Shown piece after piece: positions 22,311 through 34,526 of a stretch of DNA of 64,000 bases. The DNA comes from Castanea sativa (Eukaryota; Streptophyta; Magnoliopsida; Fagales; Fagaceae). Position 1 is the stretch's first letter. Each line of letters opens with the position of its first letter. The translations under genes were made by a program, and so were the position numbers. The notes below the pieces were generated by a model that had not been told where the DNA came from, ran no database searches, and was given only the letters and a program-made list of their open reading frames with translations. The stretch covers positions 6,943,718-7,007,717 of the forward strand of contig NC_134020.1 of assembly GCF_040712315.1 (NCBI RefSeq), given 5' to 3'.

Positions 22311-23353
22311 TGATAGGCCAAAAACGTATTGACCCCTTGTGATGAATTAAGTCGATTAATTAGCCAAGTTATTAATTAATCAAATTAACATGCAAAGCGT
22401 GGTAGCACAAACAAATCACCAATTAAACTAAGTATGCAGTGAAAAATAAATGACACGGTGATTTGTTTACAAATGGGGAAAACCTACAAGGCAAAAACCC
22501 CACCGGGTGAATTTAAAGTCACCACTCCCGAAATTCCACTATTATCACAACAAGTGGTTACAAGTAAAGGAATCCCAAGAACCTTACCAACCTACAGTTG
22601 AACCCTTACCCCAATACCCAATTGGACTTGTTTTGTAGTGACAATTTCTCCTTTCAATGCGTGGCTCCCAAGTACGTGACTAACCAATTTGATGCGCGGA
22701 TCCCAGTACGCGGCTTACTCCTTTGCACGAATCCCAGTACGTGACTAACTTCACAGCAACCCTTTGATTGTTGTAGTTTATTTGCAGCAGCTTCACATAG
22801 AAACACCAATAAGATCTTCAATATTGGTGCAAGAGACTTTGCTTGGTTACAAAACCCAAAGGCGTACAAGAAACACAGCAAGAACTCTTTCTTTTGTAGG
22901 AGGAGACTAGGGTTGCAAAAAGAAAACCTTATGAAGCTCTCTAGGGTTAGGTTTTTCTTTTTTCACCTCCTTTAAATAGGAGCTTTAATGGGCTCTCCTA
23001 TTCCAAATAGGTTTACACAAACCTTGGGCTTTCCTAGTCCAATAAGAATTATACAAACCCATAAACAAATAGCCTTTTAGAGTAAAAATGTTGCTGGCTA
23101 TAATCTGAAACCCGTAAGCTCGATCGATCGAGACATCTGTCGAGCTTTAATGAATCTCGACAGATCGAGCTTCTGTCGAGGAGGTATCGAGACCTGCAGT
23201 TTGTACTGTTCTTGAGCAATTCTTGAGTAATCTTCATGTCTTCAATTTAACCACTTGTAATGATCATCTTGAACCTACTTAGATTTACCCAAATACAATT
23301 AAAGTGCATTTTGTCAAAGGATATGCCAATTACATAAAAATATGTCCCCAACA
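22311..23353 (-). repeat. LTR of SIRE copy E
   Basis: On the minus strand it starts TGTTGGGGACATATTT (23353) and ends TTTTTGGCCTATCA (22311), 1043 bp. It is homologous to D throughout, with 'ctcgacag' and 'gatcgatcgag' clusters at 23120-23180 and a TATA-like 'ctatttaaagg' near 22970-22980. Confidence 0.85.
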
Positions 23354-23715
23354 CGCTCATTTATTGAAAAGGAGAGATTGTCATTACAGGAAAAAGTCCA
23401 ATTGGGTATTGGGGTAAGGGTTAAACTGTAGGTTGGTATAAGGTACTAAGATTCCTTTACTTGTAACCACTTGTTATGAGAATAGTGAATTCTCGGGAGT
23501 AGTGACCTTAAAATCACCCGATGGGGGTTTTTGCCTTGGAGGTTTTCCCCATTCATAAACACATCACTGTGTCAAATCTAATTTTTGCTGCATTTAGTTA
23601 TTTGGTGATTTGTTTGTGCTACCACAAGTTTTTCATGTTAATTGGATTAATTAATTAACTTGGCTAATCAATTAATTAATTTATCACAAGGGGTCAATAC
23701 ATTCTTGGCCTATCA
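23354..23715 (+). repeat. 3' end fragment of a SIRE LTR
   Basis: The last 362 bp match 14216-14571 closely, ending TTGGCCTATCA. F RNase H sequence resumes directly afterwards with TTCTT. This is the right edge of the SIRE complex. The missing LTR front is cut off by copy E. Confidence 0.85.
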
Positions 23716-24772
23716 TTCTTCCCCTAGGAACTGAGCCAGCAGATCTGGTACGGCTTGGCTTTTGACAGCCTTGGGGGTCCTCAAACTGATGCCATATTAA
23801 GAGAGCAAGACTAGCCATCGTGCTAATCTTCCTGTTAGGAAAGCCTAATGGAGAAATGCTTTTATAGGGTGAGACTTGGTCACTAGGTGGATCTAATGTG
23901 TTGAGAAGTGCTACTTCAATCTTTGGGATGCGTAAATGACTACTAGACATTCTCTTTCTATCTTAGGGTACTAGGTTTCTGTATCCTTCAGTGTCCTGGA
24001 AGTGTCTTGTTTTGGTCTTTGACTTTACCACAATGTCATCTACATAATCTTCCATTTCCCTATGCATCATGTCATGAAAGATGGCTGTCATGGTTCGCTG
24101 GTACGTGGCACCTACATTTTTAAGGCCAAAGGGCATCATAGTGTAATAAAAATTTCCAATTGGCGTCCTAAATGCTGTTATCTTTGCATCTTTGGCAGCC
24201 ATCCGAATTTGGTTATACCCACTATATCCATCCATAAACGAAAACATGGAGCTTCCTGCAGCTAAATCTACAAGGAGGTCAATGTTAGGCAGGGGGAACT
24301 CATATTTTGGACATGCCTTGTTCAAATTGCGAAAATCCACACAATATCGGATTTAGCCATTCTTTTTCTTCACGGGTACTATGTTGGGGAGCCATTTGGT
24401 ATGCTGGATTGGCTTGATGAACCCAGCCTCTAGTAGCTTTTTGACTTCCTGAGTTATTTGAGCCTCTGTGTCAGTGTGAAAGACCCTGGCTGGTTGAACT
24501 ACTGGCTTGACTCCCAGGTTTACATTGAGAGAATGGACTACTAGTCCTGGATCCAAGCCAAGCATCTCATCGTATGTCCATGAAAATACGTCTACGTACC
24601 TCCTAAGTAATGCTACTAATTGTTCTTTTTCTTGCGTTGTTAACTGACTGCTAATAAAAACAGGCTTCAAGGATCCTAGACCAGCCTCTAAGTTTATTTC
24701 TTCCAATTCTTCTTTGGGCTGGATTTGTGCTTCCTTTTTTGGGTCCTCCAGGATTTCTTCTTTAGCCATCAT
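23716..24772 (-). pseudogene. Reverse transcriptase and RNase H remnant of element F
   Basis: On the minus strand: 'LLRRYVDVFSWTYDEMLGLD', 'GFIKPIQHTKWLPNIVPVKK', a stop near 24355, 'VDFRNLNKACPKYEFPLPNI', 'MDGYSGYNQIRMA', 'MMPFGLKNVGATYQRTM' and the active-site motif 'YVDDIVVKSK'. About 50 codons later the frame already reads RNase H tail ('KAVKSQAVPDLLAQFLGEE'-like, 23720-23790). The RT connection region and most of RNase H are therefore deleted. The SIRE complex cuts it at 23715. Type: Ty3-gypsy RT, Tat-like. Confidence 0.88.
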
Positions 24773-25165
24773 ACATTTTGGCAGTCTGGGACCCTCCTGT
24801 ACAACACATTCGGGCCCTACGTACCTTCATAAATGATATATTAGCCTCCCTCCGAGCTCTCGTACTACTACGCATTCTCGGGATCCTAAGGAGCTGGTCT
24901 CCTTCTTTTGCCTTTTTTTGTCCAGGAGGTTCCTTAGGTCATGGGTACCCCTTCATTCTTCTTCTTCTGAGATAGGTGCCCCTAGAGTTTCCAGTGTAGG
25001 ACTCTCATCATCTGGTTCCAACTCGTCATAAAACATTGTTTCTACAAAGTTCACTTTCCCTTGGCTGAAAGGGTTTGGATTGGCAAGGATTCATATGGGC
25101 CTCCCATTCAATCTCCCTTTAACACATTAATGGTATGTGGAGGGGATGAGGCGATGCTTATGGAG

Positions 25166-25519
25166 CTAGGGGCGTCCCAACAGAACATGGTAAGAAACTT
25201 CTGAGTTAATCACATGGAATCTAGTAAGGGATACTATTGGGCCTACCTTTAAGGCTAGCTGTACATACCCCTCAGTTGATTTTGCCGCTTCTCCAAATCC
25301 TGTTATCTCCATAAGAGCCCCCAGGATCCTCTTGCCAGTCAAGCCCATAGCTTCTAGTGTACTTAGAGCTATGAGGTTGAGTGATGCCCCTGTGTCCACC
25401 AGTGCTCTTCTAATTTGGACACCATTTATGGTAGCCATTAAATAAAGGGGTTTACGATGGTCTGGATGTTCAACTTCCATGCCCTCATCCGTGAAGGTTA
25501 TTGCATTAGTCTTTTCCAA
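25166..25519 (-). pseudogene. Aspartic protease of element F
   Basis: The motif 'ALVDTGASLNLIALSTLEAM' carries the catalytic D-T-G-A, followed by 'GYVQLALKVGPI' and 'YHVLLGRPWLH', the usual gypsy retropepsin end. It lies between gag and RT as expected. The segment 117 codons long is open, but flanking frames are broken. Confidence 0.85.
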
Positions 25520-25525
25520 GTAAGC

Positions 25526-26985
25526 TCAGCTAGCATTGGATTCTCCTGTGAAACATTGTACCCCTAAGTCTGCGGCTATACTCATGAGGGACTCTATAAC
25601 GATCCTTCTTGCTTCTGACCCAAACCCTAGCTGATTGAATAATGATTTGAACTTGGGGCTTTTCTGAAGGGTCCTAAACGTGCTTGGATGGAAGGATCCT
25701 TCAGACTCCTTTGCTTCTGCCGAGTTCCCGTGGCTCACCATAGCCACCACTCCTTTCCCTTTGTGATTGGGCAAAGGGTTCCTTTGCAGCTCAGGTTCCC
25801 ATTGAGTAAGCTCCAGGGTTCCTTCCCTAAGCTTTTTGTTGAAAAGCCTACGAAGGGTCTAACAATCCTTAGTAGAGTGCTTGACATAATTATGAATCCT
25901 ACAAAACAAGGGATTCTTTCTTTCTTTCTTCCTTAGTAGGAGGCTTGGATATGGTGAATGGCCTAACAACTCTGTCTCCAATCCATTTATCCAAGACATG
26001 ATTCAATTCTTCTACTGTACTCGGGATCACAGGTGGTTCCTCGATCATTTTTCCTTTAGGTCTCTTCCTCTTTTGTCCTATTGAAGTTGTCATAGCCTGG
26101 GATACGAGTATTCTCTTGGTTTTCACGGTTAACGCTGTCAACCTGGTTCTTTGTAGTAAGTCAGCAAATTGGGTTATGCACAAATTTTCGAGATTAAGCC
26201 TATAGTCGAAAAGCATGTTGGATATGCAAGTCTCCACAAGCTCCTTTTCTTCGTGATCTCCATAACAGTCCAAAGAGACGTCTTCAAATCTTTTGATGAA
26301 CTAGACAGGATCAGCTCTAGGCCTCTACCTTACCATCTGAAGGCTTTGAAAGGTGACCTTGTCTTTACATGGATAGTACTTTGCACAAAACCTCTCCATC
26401 ATTTCATCCCAGGTCTTGATGGACCCAGGTCTCAAGGTGGTGTACCATGTGTATGCTCTATCCACTAGGGACTTAGCAAACTCTCTTAGACACAGCTCTT
26501 TATCTCTTACGTAAGGACCCATGGTGTGAATAAACCTACTCATGTGTTCCACAGCCCTTTCGTTCCTTCCATCAAAAGGGTGGAACTTTGGGGGTTAGTA
26601 TCCCTTGGGGTAAGGCTTGCCAAGGAGTTCTGGTGGGAATAGGGGATCCCGAGAAAATTGCTAGGGGATCCCTGAGAGCTTTTCCCTTTCTTGTTCCAAA
26701 AGGGCATTGGCATCTGCCAATGTGAGATACTGAGGATTAGCTCCCCCACCTACTGCTGACCCTCCCTCTGGTTGGGCTATCTCTTGGTTGACCATAAGGG
26801 GGCGTTATCCCTGATTTCTTGGGTCCTTCCTTTTTTGAGGAGACAGATCTCTTATTGCAAATCTTTCATCATTCTTGCCATTCGAGCCATGGGGTTTAGC
26901 TCTTGCACCCCGCGCCTTTGTCTTGAGACGACCTCCTGCTCCACTAGAGGTACTTCATTCCTTTGCTTGGAAGCTACCTCGTTTT
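25526..26985 (-). pseudogene. Gag of element F, main part
   Basis: Decayed gag in several frames. From 26985 leftward: 'RQRRGVQELNPMARMARMMK', a stop, then 'LADANALLEQERE', 'MSRFIHTMGPYVRDKELCLR', 'KSLVDRAYTWYTTLRPGSIK', 'WDEMMERFCAKYYPC' (the retrotransposon gag domain, 26325-26552), and 'ELVETCISNMLFDYRLNLEN'. The frame joins the N-terminal piece at 48659-48730 once copia C and one copy of its GTTTT duplication are disregarded, which proves the insertion. Confidence 0.82.
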
Positions 26986-28350
26986 TGTTGGAAAAACTGG
27001 GTTTGTATCTCATACAAAACACACAGCGGAAGCAACAAACATGGATCTATTTTATTCATGATTGATAACATGCACTATGCAAATTTCAGAATTTAAGAAC
27101 AAGATAGCATACCTTGGTGTGGAGATATTCAAAACAAAGATTAGAAGCACTTGGGAACACTTTAAATCTTCACTCCAATTCCACTTTACGCTCAAGAAGT
27201 GTGGTCTCTTAATCAGTTTCCAAGGGAGAATAATCAAGTGGCTTCATTCACACATACACACCATTTCACAATGATGTCTCTTTCTTATTATTTTCTAATA
27301 AAAAATTCTATATGTTTCTCCCTTTATAAGTAATTGATTATCTAATTGGGCCGGTCTATTGGGCCTTTCTAATTGGGCTTTAGTGTGTGGCTTGCAGTGG
27401 GACCAACAGGGACCAATAAGACACTAGGTCCAATGGGTCTTGGGCTTTTCTGTCAACCCTTGACAAGTCCAAAGTTACCATTAATTATATTTAATACCAC
27501 TATATAAATATAATTGCACTCTAGGCCTTATTAATAAATTATATCCCAAGACTTAATTATACATGCAACCCCTTCATAAAATATTCATAGTAATATAAAG
27601 TCATGAATATAGTTTGCCATTTTGAAAATTACTACATCTTAATACTTGAGTACCCAGTTCAATCTTTTAAGTTATTCATCATATATTTATGAAATCCAAT
27701 TTCATAAATATATACTTTAGTAACTCTTTAGTAAAGTGGTTAGGCCTAACATTCTGAATAACCAAACCCATTAAACTTATCTCAAGAAAATATTTTATAT
27801 CTCCGTTAAGAGATTATGAATTCCATCTTGAGAATATATGTTCCATCAACACTAAATGTGACTGCCCAACATACTGAGGTTTTGACCGTTACTTTAGATC
27901 TCACTCCTTATATATCAAAGCAACCTACACCTCATGATCAGGTCCATTATTCTCTTAGGATTAAGAGTTCATGCAAATAGAAGTCGTGAGATTTATTATT
28001 CATTTGACAATCGTTAGGAGAAAAATAAATCTCACAGCGGTCCAATTCAATATGGCTTAACTCTTAAAACATATCAACATATCAACTAGAAGTCTCCACT
28101 TCCATGATCAAGATAAATCATCTTAGTTGATACGTTATAGTCTTCGCAGATGAAATGCCCAATTTCATCACCGACTATGAACTATAAATTCTGAGTTTAC
28201 AAAGAACTTGTGACTTATAATAATGTCTCAATATTCATGTTACCATTATTTTAGATAATAATAAAACAACTCTATTAAACACAACATTAAGTCATACATA
28301 ATGTCATACATAGCATCATACAATAGGATTTAAGGGCACACATCCTAACA
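26986..28350 (-). repeat. 3' LTR of element C
   Basis: Minus strand TGTTAGGATGTGTGCCC (28350) to TTTTTCCAACA (26986), 1365 bp. It carries a probable TATA box 'cTTATAAAGGGAG' near 27325-27337. The 5' LTR has about 50 bp more (near 48475-48530) that this copy lacks. Its start lies next to the tract 'caagtgggagat' (28351-28362, minus), the polypurine primer. Confidence 0.9.
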
Positions 28351-28362
28351 ATCTCCCACTTG

Positions 28363-28800
28363 CCCTAAAGACTATTGTGCACTTATCTAACTCCCATTCC
28401 CTCTAAATGTGATTCGAAAGTCCTTTGAGGCAAGGCTTTGGTAAAGGGATCTGCTAGATTATTTGCACTTTCAATCTTTGCTACCACTACATCTCCACGA
28501 GCAACAAAGTCTCGAATAATGTGGTACTTTCTCTCAATGTGCTTTCCTTTCTTGTGATTCCTTGGATCATTGGATTATGCCACCGCTCCACTATTGTCAC
28601 AAAACAATGTGATGGGAACTTGCTCCATTCTGACAATACCAAGATCAGAAAGGAATTTCTTGAGCCAAACAGCTTCCTTTGCCGCCTCACAAGCAGTAAT
28701 ATATTCAGCTTCCATGGTGGAGTCCGCAATACAAGATTGCTTAACATTCCTCCAACTTATGGCTCCAACTCCCAAGGTGAAAACACATCCTGAAGTGGAC
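28363..28800 (-). pseudogene. RNase H of element C
   Basis: Minus-strand reading gives 'GVGAISWRNVKQSCIADSTM', 'EAEYITACEAAKEAVWLKKF' and 'VPITLFCDNSGAVA', the copia RNase H with its D-E-D region. It then runs through 'HNPMIQGITRKESTLREST'-type frames after a shift near 28575. It ends beside the polypurine tract. Confidence 0.85.
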
Positions 28801-30496
28801 TTTCTGAATTTGTATAACCAATGGGAATCAAATCCTCACTATGGTAAACAAGCATATAATCTCTCGTTCTTCGTAGACACTTGAGAATATGCTTTACAAC
28901 TTGCCAATGTTTTGGTCTTGGATTTGATTGATATAGGCTGACCATGCCAACTGAATAACAGATATCTGGTCTAGTACACAGCATGGCATACATGAGACTT
29001 CCCACTGCAGAAGCATAAGAAACTTGTCTCATCGTATGTTCTTCCTCTTGAGTTTTAGGCCTTTGGTTATCAGACAAAGGAACTCCATGTCTGAAAGGAA
29101 GTAATCGTTTCTTGGAGTTTTGCATGCTAAACCGTTCTAGAACCTTATCTATATACCCAGTTTGTGATAAACCTAACATCTTATTCTTACGATTTCGCCA
29201 AAGCTTGATCCCTAGAATAAAGTTAGCCTCACCCAAGTCCTTCATATCAAATTGGCTAGATAACCAAACCTTTACTGATGGCATTACCCCTACATCATTT
29301 CCAATGAGTAAAATATCATCAACATAAAGCACTAGGAACATTACTACTTTATCTCGATGTCTTTTGTACATACATGGTTCATCAAGATTTTGTTCAAATC
29401 CAAATGACTTGATTGCTTGATCAAATCTAATGTTTCATGACCTAGATGCTTGTTTAAGTCCATAAATGGACATTTTCACCTTGCATACCATATGCTCTTG
29501 GTTGTTTGCTATGAAACTTTTCGGTTGCAACATGTATATTTTTTCTTCAAGATTGCCATTAAGAAACGCAGTCTTGACATCCATTTACCAAATCTCATAA
29601 TCATAATGAGCAATAATGGATAAGAGAATTCTGATAGACTTAAGCATGGCTACTGGCGAAAAAGTTTCATCATAATCAATACCTTCTTTTTGTGTATACC
29701 CTTTCGCCACTAGTCTTGCTTTAAAGGTTTCAACCTTTTCATCTATCCCTCTCTTCCTCTTGTAAACCCATTTGCAACCAACAGGTTTAATGCTGTTAGT
29801 TTCCTTTACAAGATCCCATACATAATTGGAATACATAGAATCCAATTCAGATTTCTTAGCTTGGACCCAATGATGTGCATCTATATCATTCATTGCCTCT
29901 TCATAAGTGTAGGTATCCGATTTAGCCTCTTCTGGGATAGCTTCATAAGTTTCTCCCAAACCTATAAATCTTATAGGAGGCCGAACAATTCTCCCACTAC
30001 GACGAGGCACCTGTGTACTAGTCATCTCATGAATAATGTCTTGTGGTGTATCCAATACAACCACATCATTCCTAGTTTCATCCATTGGTTGTCCAGTTAT
30101 AGGTTCATCTAATTTAGCCAATACAACTTTACTTATAGGATTAAAATTATTCACATAATCATCTTCCAAAAATTTGGCATGGGTGCTAACAAACACTTTG
30201 TTATCCTTATAATTATAGAATAAATAACCCTTGGTTTCCTTTGAATACCCTAAAAACATGCATACTTCTGTTTTAGTTTCCAACTTATCAGACTTCCCTT
30301 TCAACACATGTGCTAGACATCCCCAAATGTGGAGATATTTCATACTAGGCTTGTGCCCACTCCACAATTCCTTAGGTATGTTGGGAATTGATTTTGATGG
30401 AACTAAATTCAAAATATGCATAGTAGTTTTTAGTGCATATCCCCAAAAGGAAATTGGTAAAGTTGAATAACTCATCATGGACCTAACCGTTTCCAA
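28757..30496 (-). pseudogene. Integrase C-terminus and reverse transcriptase of element C
   Basis: Open from 30496 to 29585 and 29371 to 28757. Motifs in order: '[20 protein letters not shown]', '[18 protein letters not shown]', '[20 protein letters not shown]', '[20 protein letters not shown]', '[20 protein letters not shown]', and the RT active site 'LYVDDILLIGND' (intact), then 'SQFDMKDLGEANFILGIKLW'. Stops or shifts occur between 29585 and 29371, around the 'YGLKQAS' segment. Compared with copia A, C keeps the catalytic Asp pair. Confidence 0.9.
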
Positions 30497-31620
30497 AAGA
30501 GTCCTATCCCTTCTTTCCGCTACACCATTTTATTGAGGAGTTCCAAGTGCAGTCAATTAGGAGACAATCCCGTTTTGAATTAGGTAATCCTTGAAATCCC
30601 CATAAAGGTATTCGCCACCTCGATCAGATCGAATGGCCTTTATACGTTTACCCAATTGATGATCAACTCCAGCCCTAAACTCTTAGAACTTTTCACAAGC
30701 TTCGGACTTCCGTCTCATTAGGTACACATAATCAAATCTTGAGTAATCATCCGTAAAAGTGATGAAATACTCATAACCTCCTTTTGCTTCGGTTGACATA
30801 GAACCACATACATCTGTATGAACTAATTCAAGCAACTCTTAGGCTCTTCAACCTTTTGCATTAAAAGGTCGTTTGGTCATTTTACCTTCCAAACAAGATT
30901 CGCAAACTGGAAATCCATCAAAGTCTATGGGCTGTAAAAGTCCATCTTTGATTAGTCTTTGAATCCTATTTGAATTAATATGACCCATATGCAAGTGCCA
31001 TAGATATGCATCACTAGTAGATGAAAACTTTATCTTTAATGATTTTACATGAGAGTTGCTATCTAATTCAGAATTGTATAATTCGTGCTTGTCAGGAGTT
31101 AAAATATAAAGACCATCCACAATATTGCCAAAACTAATAAACATTTTATCCTTCTTTATTACAACATTGTCTTTCAGGATAGCACAATATCCATGTTTAC
31201 CTAAGTAAGTTGTAGTTATTAAATTCCTACGAACATTAGGTACATACAAACAGTCTTCCAATATTAAAACTCTAGACTTAAAACATAAATTAAACACTCC
31301 AACAGCTACAACTGGAATCCTCCTCCCATCAGCCAAAGTATGAAATAGTTCTCCCTCATTCAACTTTCTGGTCTCCTGGAACCCCTGTAAAGAATTGCAG
31401 ATATGATTAGTACAACCTGAATCCACACACCAAGAATCCGTGGGATTTTGTACCAAACATATTTCAAGAAGAAATGAACTTTTTATACCCTTATTCTTGG
31501 CAACCTTGAATATTGGACAATTCCTCTTCCAATGTCCTTTCTCACCATAATGGAAACACTTTCCTTTGGTTTTCTTTCCTTTGTTGGTAACTCTTAAGGC
31601 AATTTGTTTACCATCTTACT
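30497..31620 (-). pseudogene. Protease to integrase region of element C
   Basis: Minus strand 31456-30848 is open: 'DSWCVDSGCTNHICNSLQGF' (copia protease D-S-G), 'LEDCLYVPNVRRNLIT', 'YLWHLHMGHINSNRIQRL' and 'CESCLEGKMTKRPF' (integrase HHCC). Then a stop, and the core 'AIRSDRGGEYLY' region (30600-30650) and '[13 protein letters not shown]' (30480-30545) with shifts. The zinc knuckle just upstream (31546-31587) reads CFHYGEKGHWKRNC, with Tyr in place of the second Cys. Confidence 0.85.
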
Positions 31621-32302
31621 TAGTGAAGTCTTTCTTCTTACCCTTGCCTTTTGACTTAGGTTGAGAAGTAGAAGCTTCACCAACATTGGCTGCAACACTA
31701 GAAGTACCAAGGATGCCTTCCGCCGCTACCAACTCATTCATTAATTCAGACAATGAATAAATCTTTTTGTTCATATTATAGTTAAGTTTGAATTTCTTGA
31801 ATGATTCTGGTAGTGACTGGAGTATCATATCCACTTGGGATTCCCCATCAATATCGGCACCTAAAACTTCCAATGTATTCAGATTAGAGATCATCCTAAG
31901 ACAATGCTCTCTCACTGAAGTACCTTCAGCCAGTTTGGTATTATAAATCTGCCTCATAGTTTCTTGCCTTGCAAAACGGCCTTGCTCACCAAACATCTCC
32001 TCCAGACTTAGCATTATGTCTGAAGCAAGCTCTACATCCTACATTTGATGTTGTAGAACATTTGAAATAGATGTTAGGATATAGCACTTGGCCATCTCAT
32101 TAGATTTCTGCCAATGATCATATCATTGTTTTTTCTCAAGAGGAGCATCTAATGAAGGAAAGCTAGGACATGGTTGAGTAAGCACATATTTGTGCTCTTC
32201 AGCTGTAAGAACAATATCCAAATTTCTTTTCCAGTCAATATAGTTGGATCCAGTCAGTTTGTTTTGATTAAGAATATCAACAAGTGGGCTAAATGATGCC
32301 AT
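31616..32302 (-). pseudogene. Gag of element C
   Basis: Starts MASFSPLVDILNQNKLTGSN at 32302. It is a UBN2-type copia gag with 'MLSLEEMFGEQGRFARQETM', 'DGESQVDMILQSLPESFKKF' and 'YSLSELMNELVAAEGIL'. In-frame stops: TGA at 32123-32125, TAG near 32040 and 31617. The TGA falls at the same codon as the TGA in copia A (58349-58351). Confidence 0.85.
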
Positions 32303-32675
32303 GATTTAAATCTGAAAATAATAAACATGAATATAATAAGTAAATTGGACATGATCAATTTAGCATATAAGCATATAATATGGAACCTTAATAAAACCAT
32401 AAAATAATATATGCAACGACAACCCAATCCATGTCTATAATTCCTTGGTAACAAGTTTATTATAAACATATTAATTGGTTGAGAACTATTCTCATTATCA
32501 GTGCTATCATGATAATTCTTATCAAACACTAATAATATGTCGTATCACCTTTAGCCTCTAACTAATAATGACATAGCTCCTTTGGGAGGTTAACATTACA
32601 CTTAGTCTAGTGTACACCATTATCTAGAGTCATGTGTAGCCACATTTCATCTCCCTTTTGTAGTGTTTAAACTTG

Positions 32676-32860
32676 TAGTACCATGAAACAAAACATCCTT
32701 CTTTGGGATCGTGAGGCATATACGCCAAGACGAGGTGTTTGTCCACACTACTTTAAACGGGTAAGTTCAATCTTGTAGTACTATGAAGTAAACACCCTCC
32801 TTTGGGATCGCATGTCATATACGCCAAGACGAGGTGTTTACCCACACTACTATGAACCGA
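32676..32860 (-). repeat. 100-bp tandem repeat in the leader of element C
   Basis: Two units (from 32676 and 32776) share 'catatacgccaagacgaggt' and 'tagta.tatga'. Copia A has a single, more diverged unit near 57660-57765. Confidence 0.75.
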
Positions 32861-33059
32861 TAATGGAGGCCGTGCGATGCAACCCTTGTATCTCTCTCCC
32901 ACTAGATATTTTAAATTAAAGGATTTTAAGATCAAGAAACATAATAATGCTAGAAACTTTGAAAACATAATCCTAATCTCATTAGGAATAAATTTTATAA
33001 TCTTAGCATTAATATATATAAATATATATAATGTATAATAAACCCATATGACATTATAA

Positions 33060-33160
33060 ACCTATATTATATTATATATATATATATATATAATATAATA
33101 TAATATACGGATTATTATATGTAATATATAATTATTACATTATATATATATAACTTACAG
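33060..33160. repeat. TA-rich microsatellite in the leader of element C
   Basis: Alternating TA and 'taatata' units. The solo LTR at 33169 inserted next to it. Confidence 0.8.
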
Positions 33161-33168
33161 ATGGTTAG

Positions 33169-34014
33169 TGTAAGGACACAATTCAAATTCTCAAACTATG
33201 ACTGGAAGGAAATGGGCTTGAAAGGCCTTTTTTACAATAAAATTTGTAGAAGATGGGTTTGTAATCTAGATTTCAAGGATGGTTTAGATGACAAGGAAAA
33301 GAAAGGGCTTTGGGCCCAATGACACAAAATAAAGAGCTGTTTACAAGAGTAAGACTGAAAGTTCCTCTTCGGACACAATCTGAGGATAATTTATAATAGT
33401 ATTTCCTAAAGTTTGGATACAATTATTGATTATCATATACTATTGGCCCTTTTTCTTACTGAAAAAGCATCTCCCTTCTTCGTATGTCTTCCCCTTTATT
33501 TATACTTCTTCTTCTTCTCTTCATCATCTTCCACCTCATGGTTACAATGCTGATTTCGGATATTTGTCCCATCAATTCTTCCCTAAAGCCCGCTGGGGTT
33601 AGGGACCAAGTTCCAAACTCCATGCTGGGGTCCCATCCTTCTATCTATGCAGTCAGCGTATCAATTACAGAGCTTTTAATGTATGGGCGGTGGTAGCAGC
33701 TTTACCTTAGATATTCCACCGCTCCTTCTATTGTCCTCCACGTGTACTGTGTATTCCCGTAGTTGTAGGATTCTTTATAACATAGCCCGGGGACACTAAA
33801 CCTCTCTTCCTATGTCCTCGGCTTAACAATCCGAGGACACATCTTCTCCTCGGACCTAACTTGGTCATTCGTTTATCATATCTTTACTTGGCATTTCTTT
33901 ATGAGATACATTCAGATACTCCAAGATCATTTTGACGTCTTCGGATTTGGGTTTCTAGCCCAAAAGACTTCGTTGGGCTATCCTTGGTAAATTACTGGGC
34001 CCAATGCCCCTACA
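33169..34014 (+). mobile_element. Solo LTR, 846 bp, in the element C leader
   Basis: Starts TGTAAGGACACAATTC and ends CCAATGCCCCTACA, with perfect GTTAG duplications on both sides (33164-33168 and 34015-34019). A TATA-like 'ctttatttatac' lies near 33492-33503. One 70-codon ORF has no recognisable family. The strand follows the TATA-like site and is uncertain. The rest of the element was lost, presumably by LTR-LTR recombination. Confidence 0.85.
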
Positions 34015-34505
34015 GTTAGAATCCTTAATATAATATACGGATTCAACCTTTTCAAAGCACATAACAATTACTTGGTGTATATCATGCCAAGTGGTGCAAA
34101 AGGTCAATTCAACCGTGGGCCATCAAGACAATTACCATTAAATTGTCTTATTATACATCCCAACGCACTTGATAGTTATTGTTTTATTCTCAAGTATATC
34201 TAAGCAATGGAATATAACATATTCATCACTAAAACAAATACTATCAATGCATGGAATATAAAAAGAGAGATAATCATGACCACTTGGAATAACATGAACC
34301 AAGTATCCGAACCAACGTATATCTCAATCCGAACCAATGTATATCTCATATTCATTGATGGCATCAGTAACCGTTATGAAATTAAATTCAACTATCAACT
34401 ATATCCAAGCAGTGCAAAACAAAATGCTCATGCTCGACCGATATTCCAGTTTTATTTATATTCTAAAATCCAATTACATGCTATACAATCATGATATGAA
34501 AACCT

Positions 34506-34518
34506 GGCTTTGATACCA
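34506..34518 (-). other. Primer binding site of element C
   Basis: TGGTATCAAAGCC on the minus strand, two bases after the LTR end at 34521. One change from the initiator-Met site TGGTATCAGAGCC. Confidence 0.88.
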
Positions 34519-34526
34519 ATTGTTGG

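Larger units (their letters stand above)
20961..23353 (-). mobile_element. Inverted SIRE copy E: LTR, primer site and gag only
   Basis: Read minus, it has an LTR (23353 to 22311), primer site (22308 to 22297) and gag (22239 to 20992). It stops abruptly at 20961 inside the 'TIGALRFENNFL' segment that D continues past. It interrupts a SIRE LTR on its right (23354) and the transposon-protein gene on its left. It is 3' truncated, or joined by rearrangement. Confidence 0.75.
13081..23715 (+). mobile_element. SIRE-type (Ty1-copia) complex, rearranged, inside F
   Basis: Layout: 3' internal end (13081-13551), LTR (13552-14571), primer site and gag, non-coding DNA with a solo LTR, a promoter plus transposon-protein gene (to 20960), an inverted SIRE copy E (20961-23353), then an LTR end fragment (23354-23715) followed by TTCTT and F sequence. 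An LTR preceded by internal 3' sequence and followed by internal 5' sequence indicates a former tandem (LTR-body-LTR-body-LTR). No reverse transcriptase is left anywhere in it. Confidence 0.7.
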
